From NCBI GenBank assembly GCA_903915565.1, contig CAIWTG010000262.1, positions 1-10,800 on the forward strand: a stretch of 10,800 bases of DNA. Reading direction: 5' to 3'. The translations under genes and the position numbers were made by a program. The stretch comes from an uncultured Chloroflexota bacterium. GTDB taxonomy: Bacteria > Chloroflexota > Dehalococcoidia > Dehalococcoidales > RBG-16-60-22. The notes beneath the pieces were generated by a model that was not told where the DNA came from, searched no databases, and was given only the letters and a program-made list of their open reading frames with translations. Within the stretch, counting starts at the first letter, position 1. Every line of letters begins with the position of its first letter. Shown here piece by piece: positions 1 to 4,951 of this stretch.

Positions 1-1
1 G

Positions 2-403
2 CCCGCCCCGGGCAAGGGAGGTCTACGACATATCGTCCTTTACTTTAAAGATGATGAAGCCCTGCACCGTTGGGAGGATTCCTACCTCCGCCAGAAGTTC
101 TCCTTCGAGGCCGATGCTTTTTCACGCAAGTATAGGCAGGAGGCTACCGGGTTGGAAACGTGGTTTGCCATCCCCGAATGCCCAGAGCTGGAAAGCCCCA
201 AGCCCTGGAAGATGGCGATAGTCACCTGGGTTGGGGTGTTTCTGGGTTCCTGTGGCATTATCGCATTGATAGAGTTGTTCTGGAAAGAGCCAAATTTCTT
301 CGCATTTAACGCCGTAGTAGGCGCTTTACTGGTGACGCTTTTAACATGGGTTATCATGCCGATATTCAGCCGCTATATATTCAGGAAGTGGCTGTATAAG
401 TAG
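2..403 (+). CDS. Antibiotic biosynthesis monooxygenase (ABM)-like membrane protein, 5' truncated
   Basis: The reading frame is open from base 2 to a TAG at 401-403, so the start lies outside the window; 133 residues are visible. The first ~45 residues look like the end of a small ABM-type ferredoxin-like fold (LYFKDDEALHRWEDS, then GLETWFAIPE). A PKPWKMAIVTW linker and two hydrophobic segments follow (about residues 62-84 and 95-118 of the visible part), ending in a basic tail (RYIFRKWLYK). This arrangement, an ABM domain, the GLETWF motif, P-x-W-K-M and two membrane helices, matches the COG3224-type membrane ABM family as I know it. Its function is not established, and heme or quinol oxygenase activity should not be assumed. 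An internal ATG at 152 exists, but the family resemblance upstream of it shows that it is not the start. A hairpin terminator follows. Confidence 0.8.
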   Translation, partial: PAPGKGGLRHIVLYFKDDEALHRWEDSYLRQKFSFEADAFSRKYRQEATGLETWFAIPECPELESPKPWKMAIVTWVGVFLGSCGIIALIELFWKEPNFFAFNAVVGALLVTLLTWVIMPIFSRYIFRKWLYK

Positions 404-430
404 TTAGTAATTGGTTGTTGGGGAAAAAGG

Positions 431-457
431 AAGAGGGGCTTAACGCCCCTCTTTTGT
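431..457 (+). terminator. Rho-independent terminator of the ABM-like gene, possibly bidirectional
   Basis: A 9-bp perfect stem (431-439 with 445-453, core GAGGGGC/GCCCCTC) encloses a five-base loop and runs into TTTTGTTTT on the plus strand, 27 bases after the stop of the ABM-like gene. The opposite strand gives the same stem followed by the less regular TTCCTTTTT, just after the stop of the convergent aldo/keto reductase. It could therefore serve both genes. Confidence 0.85.
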
Positions 458-458
458 T

Positions 459-1658
459 TTACTCTTTTTTCTTGGGTTGAGGAGGAGCGGGAGGTCCTAT
501 CGGAGTGGCGGAGTAGAGAGCTTCGTGGGCTTTTTTAAGCCAACTCGGAATCTCAATGCTCTGGGGACATTTCTCCAGACACTCGTTGCAGTCCACACAT
601 TTATCGGCGCGCTTGTCCTGCGGGATACCAAACGCCGAGTTGTAGATGAACTTGCCGTGCATCACATCATCATACATCACGGAGTCATTATAAATCTGGA
701 AAACCGTGGGGATAACGACGCCATTGGGACAGGGCTGGCAGTAATTGCACTGGGTGCAGGGGATTGGGCTTAAGCTCTTGAAAGCATCGCGGGCTTTCTT
801 AATGACAGCGGCGTCCTCGGCGCTAAACGAACCGAGCCCCTTGAAGCGGTTGGCGATTTTTACGTTCTCAATGACCTGTTCCATAGTGTTCATGCCGCTT
901 ATCGTGACCGAAACTTCCGGCTGGTTCCAGAGCCAGTTAAAAGCCCATTCCACCGCGGGCATCTGGTGTTTGGCTTCTTTAAGAACCTTTTCGACGGGGG
1001 CGGGCATGGGGTTTCGGGAAAGCTTACCGCCGCGGAGGGGTTCCATAATAACCAGAGCGAGTCCTTTGGAGGCAGCGTATTCCAAACCCTTGCGGCCGGC
1101 CTGCTCATTCTCGTCCATATAGTTGTACTGAATCTGCGACAACACCCAATTATCGTAGCCGTCAACGATATCTTTAAAAACGTCGTAGGTATCGTGGAAG
1201 GAGAAGCCAAGACGACCGATTTTCCCCGCCGCCATCTGCTTTTCCGCCCAATTAATTACTTTCCAGTCTTTCACTTTGCCCCAGCCGATTTTGTTCAGCC
1301 CATGGAGGAGATAGAAATCAATTTTATCAATATCCAATTTTTTAAGCTGCTCGTTTAATATTTTGTCGATATCGTCAGGTTTATCCATAAAATTAACGGG
1401 CAGTTTGGTAACGACCTTCATCTTCTGGCGGTAGCCGTCCTTAAGCGCTTTGCCGACCACTATCTCACTCTGTCCCATGTGGTAGAGATAAGCGGAATCA
1501 ATGTAATTAACGCCGTTATCGGCAGCGTAGCGAATCATTTTTATAGCTTCGGGTTCATTGATTTTCGACTGGTCGGCGTCGAGCGTGGGTAAACGCATCG
1601 CGCCAAAGCCGAGGGCGCTTACTTTCCAATCCAACTTGCCAAATTTGCGATACTGCAT
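459..1658 (-). CDS. Aldo/keto reductase with C-terminal double [4Fe-4S] ferredoxin domain
   Basis: A 399-residue two-domain protein. Residues 1-295 form the AKR (alpha/beta)8 barrel. The catalytic tetrad is visible as D54 and Y59 (YIDSAYLYHMG), K85 (TKLPV) and H119 (LLHGL). The late barrel motif SGMNTMEQV binds the nucleotide phosphate in relatives. Residues 300-370 hold two cysteine clusters: C301, C304, C307, C310 followed by PNGVVIP, and C354, C357, C360, C364 followed by P. The second is the classical CxxCxxCxxxCP. The first has only two residues before its last cysteine, as is usual in COG1453-type proteins. The tail is rich in proline and lysine. The physiological substrate is unknown; the clusters suggest electron exchange with a ferredoxin pool in an anaerobe. 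The ATG has AAGGAG (1665-1670) six bases upstream. It appears to be a single-gene unit. Confidence 0.93.
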   Translation of the reverse strand: MQYRKFGKLDWKVSALGFGAMRLPTLDADQSKINEPEAIKMIRYAADNGVNYIDSAYLYHMGQSEIVVGKALKDGYRQKMKVVTKLPVNFMDKPDDIDKILNEQLKKLDIDKIDFYLLHGLNKIGWGKVKDWKVINWAEKQMAAGKIGRLGFSFHDTYDVFKDIVDGYDNWVLSQIQYNYMDENEQAGRKGLEYAASKGLALVIMEPLRGGKLSRNPMPAPVEKVLKEAKHQMPAVEWAFNWLWNQPEVSVTISGMNTMEQVIENVKIANRFKGLGSFSAEDAAVIKKARDAFKSLSPIPCTQCNYCQPCPNGVVIPTVFQIYNDSVMYDDVMHGKFIYNSAFGIPQDKRADKCVDCNECLEKCPQSIEIPSWLKKAHEALYSATPIGPPAPPQPKKKE

Positions 1659-1687
1659 GAGAATCTCCTTAAGATTTATTAATAATC

Positions 1688-1717
1688 AGTATAACGCGAT
1701 ATATCGGGATGTGTCTA
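1688..1717 (-). promoter_or_regulatory. Probable sigma70-type promoter of the aldo/keto reductase gene
   Basis: Read on the minus strand, TAGACA (1712-1717, five of six to TTGACA) and TATACT (1688-1693, five of six to TATAAT) are 18 bases apart. The start codon lies 30 bases beyond the -10. A perfect 10-bp palindrome, CGATATATCG (1697-1706), sits inside the spacer and could be an operator or chance in AT-rich DNA. It lies in the 119-base gap after the pseudouridine synthase gene, where I see no terminator. Confidence 0.55.
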
Positions 1718-1777
1718 ATATTATTTTCGCACTTCTTTTAAAAAGATGCAAACGGAAATATACGAAACACTAGACTA

Positions 1778-2674
1778 CTAGCTTATTTCTCTAAGGACTT
1801 GCTCTAAATCCGGGGGGAGGGGGGATTCTAAAGTAATTTCTTTATCGGTGGAGGGGAGTTTAAAGGTTATTTTACTGGCGTGGAGGAACTGGCGGGGAAA
1901 ACGGGAGGATTTTAAGCCGTACGTAGCGTCGCCGACAACAGGGAAACCGATAGCCGCCAGGTGGACCCTTATCTGGTGAGTACGGCCGGTTTCCGGCTTG
2001 ATTTCCAGCAGGGAATAATTGCCGATATACTTTATCACGCGGTATTCCGTGCGCGCCTCACGTCCTCTGGCAACGATAGCCATGCGCTGGCGGTGGGAGG
2101 GGTCACGGCCGATGGCTGCTTCGATGGTGCCTTTTTCCGGCGTGAGTTTACCCTGCACCAGAGTAATGTAGGTCTTTTTAACGATGCGGCTCTTAAATTG
2201 CTGGGAGAGGTTTGCCTGCGCCAGCCGGTTCTTGGCTACAATGAGCAGCCCCGAGGTATCTTTATCCAGGCGGTGGACAATGCCGGGCCGGAGCGAACCG
2301 GCTTCTTTTTCCAGAGAAGGCAGGTGACTCAAGACAGCGTTAACCAGAGTATGGGAAGGGTGGCCGGGGGCGGGGTGAACCGGCAAACCCGCCGGTTTAT
2401 CGATTACTAGTAAGTCTTTATCTTCATAAACGATTTTAAGCGGGATATTTTCCGGTTCAAGGTGGGATATGGGTTCAGGGGGAATAACGATATCAACTTT
2501 GTCGCCGGCATTAAGCTTGAGACTGGGTTTGGCAGATTTGCCATTAACTGTGATAAAGCCGTCGCGGATAAGCTGCTGGGCGTGGGTGCGCGAAAGCTCG
2601 GGACACCTTTCCCCGACAAACTTATCGAGGCGGAGTCCGGCAACATCGACGACAAAGGAAAATCCCTTAGTCAT
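1778..2674 (-). CDS. RluA/RluD-family 23S rRNA pseudouridine synthase
   Basis: A 298-residue protein that isomerises uridine to pseudouridine in RNA, most likely in 23S rRNA. Residues ~13-60 form an S4 RNA-binding domain (RLDKFVGER, SRTHAQQLIRDGFITVNG). The catalytic domain follows, with the family motif HRLDKDTSG at 134-142 giving catalytic Asp137. Further family motifs are DKPAGLPVHP (92-101), PETGRTHQIRVHLA and VVGDATYG. Length and order are normal for RluD-like enzymes; the exact target sites (RluD-type helix 69 or another) cannot be read from sequence, so no symbol is given. The ATG overlaps the lspA stop as ATGA, with no good ribosome binding site, so it is probably translated by coupling. 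It is the last gene of the dksA-like, lspA, pseudouridine synthase operon. The same lspA-rluD-like pairing occurs in many Gram-positive genomes. Confidence 0.95.
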   Translation of the reverse strand: MTKGFSFVVDVAGLRLDKFVGERCPELSRTHAQQLIRDGFITVNGKSAKPSLKLNAGDKVDIVIPPEPISHLEPENIPLKIVYEDKDLLVIDKPAGLPVHPAPGHPSHTLVNAVLSHLPSLEKEAGSLRPGIVHRLDKDTSGLLIVAKNRLAQANLSQQFKSRIVKKTYITLVQGKLTPEKGTIEAAIGRDPSHRQRMAIVARGREARTEYRVIKYIGNYSLLEIKPETGRTHQIRVHLAAIGFPVVGDATYGLKSSRFPRQFLHASKITFKLPSTDKEITLESPLPPDLEQVLREIS

Positions 2675-3177
2675 TTTTTATCTTTTGTTAAACCAGAATA
2701 GAAGATGAGGCGATAAACAAGAATAATAATACCAACAGTAAGGCACATATCGGCCACATTAAAGGCCGGCCAGACTTTAAAATCCAGGTAATCGGTCACC
2801 GTGCCCTGACGGAGCCGATCAATAAGGTTATTGCCAATAGCGCCGCCGGTTACCAACGCCAGAGCGACGATTACCCAATTGCTCTGGAGGAAAGACCAGC
2901 GGCTGCGGAAGAAGAAAACCAGGGACAAAATAACCAGTAAACCGATGATGGAGACGATGACAATAACTAAGGAGTGACCCTGAAAAAGACTAAAAGACGC
3001 GCCGGTATTTTCTACGTGGATGATACGGAAATAACCAACATCGTAAAACACCTCTCCAGGAAGGACGCTAGCCCGGATTAATGCTTTGGTAATTTGGTCG
3101 GCAATGACGACAAAAACGGCGACACTGCAAAAGATAATATCTCGCCATTTATCTCGGGGACGGCGCAAATTTTCCAT
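2671..3177 (-). CDS. lspA: Signal peptidase II (prolipoprotein signal peptidase)
   Basis: A 168-residue inner-membrane aspartic protease that removes signal peptides from diacylglyceryl-modified lipoproteins. Four hydrophobic segments are visible: ~13-29, ~68-90, ~100-117 and ~142-161. The family motifs are all present: ADQITK near the N-terminus, ENTGASFS (56-63), GGAIGNNLIDR (111-121), VTDYLDF (127-133) and FNVADMCLTVG (139-149). D129 and D143 fit the catalytic aspartate pair. Length is typical. The ATG lies inside the 3' end of the dksA-like gene (29-bp overlap) with only a weak Shine-Dalgarno, which implies translational coupling. The stop TGA shares four bases with the start of the pseudouridine synthase gene. 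Confidence 0.97.
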   Translation of the reverse strand: MENLRRPRDKWRDIIFCSVAVFVVIADQITKALIRASVLPGEVFYDVGYFRIIHVENTGASFSLFQGHSLVIVIVSIIGLLVILSLVFFFRSRWSFLQSNWVIVALALVTGGAIGNNLIDRLRQGTVTDYLDFKVWPAFNVADMCLTVGIIILVYRLIFYSGLTKDKK

Positions 3178-3529
3178 TCTTTGATAATAAAGCTTTACAG
3201 TTCAGGCAGAGACTCGCCTGCGGTAATGCTTCCAAACGTTCGGGGCTAATGGGCTGGCCACAATTATCGCACATACCATAGGTGCCGTTCTTTATCTTCT
3301 CTAAAGCGTGTTCGACTTTTGCCATTTCCTGGCGAATGCGGTTTTCCAGAGCCAGGCGTTTTTCAAGCTCGAGGGTTTCTGTGGCTTCTTCTTCCCGTTT
3401 GCCAAAGGGACTACCCTCACGCCGTTCTTCGGCGCTGGAGGCATTGTTTTGCAGCTGCGTCATTTCGTCAGTCAGGCGCTTGAATTCCGTATCCAGTTGT
3501 TCACGCTGTTTTTTAAATTGTCCGTTCAT
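3149..3529 (-). CDS. DksA/TraR C4-type zinc finger family protein
   Basis: A 126-residue protein. Residues 1-80 are highly charged and predicted coiled coil (QREQLDTEFKRLTDE, then EEATETLELEKRLALENRI). The C-terminal zinc finger has C87-x2-C90 and C108-x2-C111 in the family pattern TYGMCDNCGQPI...LPQASLCLNCK. DksA-type proteins insert a coiled coil into the RNA polymerase secondary channel. I do not see the DxxDxA coiled-coil tip motif of E. coli DksA, so a stringent-response role should not be transferred automatically. It is shorter than E. coli DksA (151) and about the size of the Gram-positive homologues. The ATG has GGAGGG (3535-3540) five bases upstream. It is the first gene of the operon with lspA, which overlaps its 3' end. 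Confidence 0.92.
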   Translation of the reverse strand: MNGQFKKQREQLDTEFKRLTDEMTQLQNNASSAEERREGSPFGKREEEATETLELEKRLALENRIRQEMAKVEHALEKIKNGTYGMCDNCGQPISPERLEALPQASLCLNCKALLSKNGKFAPSPR

Positions 3530-3648
3530 ATAATCCCTCCATCTGCTTCCCCCCCCAGCTTAAGCCGGGCTTTTTGGAATACCACCCGACCCTATACACA
3601 TATACTAATAAGTAGAAACAAAAATGGGAAGCGGAGAAAGCTGATCGA

Positions 3649-3777
3649 TTAGTATAAGAGCAATAACGCTCGGCCACAGACGCCGGGCAACTGCCGACAC
3701 TCTAAGGCAATGATAAAATCCTTATTTTTACTCAATTTGGCTTCCAGGCTTTGAAGCATATCAACAGTGTAAACCAT
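3649..3777 (-). CDS. Possible 42-residue leader peptide or small hypothetical ORF
   Basis: An ATG at 3777 opens 42 codons ending in TAA (3649-3651); an in-frame TAA directly precedes the ATG. The peptide starts MVYTVDMLQSLEAKLSKNKD and ends with a leucine-rich LLLLY. Its composition is protein-like and includes two cysteines, but I recognise no family. No good Shine-Dalgarno precedes either ATG (codon 1 or codon 7). The first ATG lies between the -35 and -10 of the predicted promoter, so it would not be on that transcript; the second (3757-3759) would sit at its very 5' end. It may be a leaderless small protein, a relic, or chance. Confidence 0.25.
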   Translation of the reverse strand: MVYTVDMLQSLEAKLSKNKDFIIALECRQLPGVCGRALLLLY

Positions 3778-3794
3778 TTATCTCGTTTGGTCAA
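3766..3794 (-). promoter_or_regulatory. Candidate promoter of the dksA-like/lspA/pseudouridine synthase operon
   Basis: On the minus strand TTGACC (3789-3794, five of six to consensus) and TACACT (3766-3771, four of six) are separated by 17 bases. The expected transcription start is near 3759, giving a leader of about 230 bases to the ATG at 3529. I found no better promoter closer to the gene; elements around 3595-3620 are poor. Confidence 0.4.
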
Positions 3795-3800
3795 TGGTTT
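3771..3800. promoter_or_regulatory. Operator-like 8-bp perfect inverted repeat over the promoter
   Basis: AAACCATT (3771-3778) and AATGGTTT (3793-3800) are perfect inverted repeats with a 14-base spacer. Their centres are 22 bp apart, about two helical turns. The dyad covers the -35 and the spacer of the candidate promoter and touches its -10, which is where a dimeric repressor would act. No regulator gene adjoins it. Confidence 0.4.
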
Positions 3801-3849
3801 CCCGACACAATTTTTAACAAAATATGAATAATTTAAAGGGTAACTGGAG

Positions 3850-3870
3850 AAACAAACGGCAATTTGCCGG
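3850..3870 (-). terminator. Weak rho-independent terminator after the SemiSWEET gene
   Basis: On the minus strand CGGCA-AAT-TGCCG (3857-3869) forms a 5-bp stem with a three-base loop, followed by TTTGTTT, five bases past the stop codon. The stem is short, so termination may be incomplete. Confidence 0.5.
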
Positions 3871-3874
3871 GTTT

Positions 3875-4141
3875 TCAGGCTTTTTGACGCCCGTAAATTA
3901 TTTTAACCAGTAAAAGCCAGCCATTTAGTACGATACCGATGGAGTTCCAGATGATAATCGCAATCAGGTTTAAAAAGATACCATAAACCAGCCAGATGAT
4001 AATGCCCAGCAAAAGCGAGGACGTAAAGATTAAGCTTATCTCCCGGGCGCTTTTAAGTTGATAGACACGGATAATCTGCGGGACAACGGCGAAGGTAGTA
4101 AAGACACCACCAATAATACCAAGATATTCGGCAGGGGACAA
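3875..4141 (-). CDS. SemiSWEET family (MtN3/saliva, PQ-loop) membrane protein
   Basis: An 88-residue protein of three hydrophobic segments (~5-22, ~37-56, ~60-83), the half-transporter unit that dimerises in bacterial sugar SemiSWEETs. The PQ motif is at P21-Q22 (FAVVPQIIRVYQLKSAREIS) at the end of helix 1. W50 (IIWLVYG) and N66 (IIWNSIG) sit where the substrate-pocket Trp and Asn are found in characterised SemiSWEETs. Length is typical. It probably exchanges a small sugar across the inner membrane, but the substrate cannot be read. The start is TTG (4139-4141), chosen because GAGGAGG lies seven bases upstream and no ATG fits the frame. It is transcribed divergently from yggS and ends at a weak terminator. 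Confidence 0.88.
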   Translation of the reverse strand: MSPAEYLGIIGGVFTTFAVVPQIIRVYQLKSAREISLIFTSSLLLGIIIWLVYGIFLNLIAIIIWNSIGIVLNGWLLLVKIIYGRQKA

Positions 4142-4148
4142 AGGACAA

Positions 4149-4155
4149 CCTCCTC
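4149..4155 (-). promoter_or_regulatory. Strong Shine-Dalgarno that fixes the TTG start of the SemiSWEET gene
   Basis: GAGGAGG on the minus strand ends seven bases before TTG (4139-4141). The nearby ATG at the 5' edge of this motif is in another frame, so the TTG is the only start that fits. Confidence 0.75.
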
Positions 4156-4219
4156 ATTCAAAATTGGGTGATAGTTGATTTTAACACAATCGGCCTGCCA
4201 AACGCATGGAGGTTTTTAT

Positions 4220-4249
4220 TTGGTAGGTATTGAGCGCCTGGAGTAAAAT
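4220..4249 (+). promoter_or_regulatory. Candidate promoter of yggS
   Basis: TTGGTA (4220-4225, four of six) and TAAAAT (4244-4249, five of six) are 18 bases apart. Transcription would begin near 4256, leaving a very short leader that just contains the AGAGG ribosome binding site (4258-4262). The spacing to the gene is tight, so this is tentative. Confidence 0.35.
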
Positions 4250-4269
4250 GTCAGTAAAGAGGCAATCAA

Positions 4270-4926
4270 GTGGGCATTGCGGATAATGTAAAACAAATAC
4301 TGGCAGAATTGCCAGCGGGCGTTAAGCTTGTCGCTGCCGCCAAAACAAAGACGCCGCAGGACATCCTGGAGGCGGTGGAGGCGGGCATAAAGATAGTCGG
4401 GGAGAACTACGTTCAGGAAGCGGAAGCTGCGCGACAGATCGTCGGAAGTAAAGTGGAGTGGCACTTTATCGGGCACCTGCAAAGAAACAAGGTGAAAAAG
4501 GCCGTCGAGCTTTTCGACATGATTGAGACGGTTGACTCTTTAGAGATAGCCACGGAAATCGATAAAAGATGCGGACAAACCGGCAAAGTAATGCCAGTGC
4601 TGGTGGAGATAAACAGCGGGTGGGAAGCGCAAAAGGCAGGGGTAATGCCGGAGGATGCTTTAGAACTAATTAAGGCAATAGCAGAACTTAAAAATATCCG
4701 GGTGGAGGGGCTAATGACGATGGGAACGGCGACGGGAGAGGCGGAGAAGTTACGAGCAAATTTCCGCGAAACGAAGAATCTATTCGACCAGGTAAAGCAA
4801 TTACACTTACCTAACGTCGATATGAAATACCTTTCCATGGGAATGACGGACTCTTATAAAATAGCTATGGAAGAGGGCGCCAATATGGTGAGGATTGGGA
4901 GTAAGATATTCGGGGCGAGGGGATGA
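4270..4926 (+). CDS. yggS: YggS/PROSC family PLP homeostasis protein
   Basis: A 218-residue cytoplasmic protein of the single-domain alanine-racemase-like barrel fold. It binds pyridoxal 5'-phosphate and controls the vitamin B6 pool rather than catalysing a known reaction. The PLP lysine is K25 in LVAAAKTKTPQ. Other signatures are GENYVQE (43-49), WHFIGHLQRNK, the C-terminal LSMGMTDSYKIAMEEGANMVRIGS phosphate-binding segment (described, ~190-213) and a terminal IFGAR. The start is GTG (4270), with AGAGG seven bases upstream and an in-frame TAA at 4255-4257, which rules out a longer form. The N-terminus is therefore slightly shorter than usual. It is alone on the plus strand, divergent from the SemiSWEET gene and convergent with the replication operon. 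No clear terminator lies in the 25-base gap to the convergent gene. Confidence 0.95.
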   Translation: MGIADNVKQILAELPAGVKLVAAAKTKTPQDILEAVEAGIKIVGENYVQEAEAARQIVGSKVEWHFIGHLQRNKVKKAVELFDMIETVDSLEIATEIDKRCGQTGKVMPVLVEINSGWEAQKAGVMPEDALELIKAIAELKNIRVEGLMTMGTATGEAEKLRANFRETKNLFDQVKQLHLPNVDMKYLSMGMTDSYKIAMEEGANMVRIGSKIFGARG

Positions 4927-4951
4927 GGGGTCACGCTGGAATGACGTGTAG

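Larger units (their letters stand above)
3530..3874. other. 345-base intergenic stretch: leader and control region of the dksA-like/lspA operon
   Basis: There is no convincing full-length gene here. From right to left it holds a weak terminator for the SemiSWEET gene (3850-3870), a promoter-like element with an overlapping inverted repeat (3766-3800) and a 42-codon minus-strand ORF (3649-3777). Nearer the dksA-like gene is an imperfect C/G-rich hairpin (3554-3569) about 25 bases before its ATG. If the promoter is right, the mRNA has a leader of roughly 230 bases, unusually long for such a gene. I see no tRNA and no riboswitch I can name. Confidence 0.5.

Noticed and set aside
152..403. Internal ATG as start of a complete 83-residue gene
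   Set aside because: The same frame is open to the window edge, and the upstream residues match the ABM-like domain, so the gene is truncated by the window rather than short.
745..1122. 125-codon plus-strand ORF
   Set aside because: Antisense to the aldo/keto reductase barrel; no recognisable protein features.
1961..2410. 149-codon plus-strand ORF
   Set aside because: Antisense to the pseudouridine synthase, whose catalytic motif and domain order are clear on the minus strand.
3554..3575. Plus-strand terminator-like hairpin (CCCAGC-TTAA-GCCGGG then CTTTTT)
   Set aside because: One stem mismatch, and no plus-strand gene upstream that it could terminate. On the minus strand it lacks a T-run, so it is only noted as part of the dksA-like leader.
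3530..3874. Possible tRNA or small structured RNA in the largest intergenic stretch
   Set aside because: I found no cloverleaf, T-arm sequence or known RNA motif on either strand; only the promoter-like, dyad and hairpin elements already listed.
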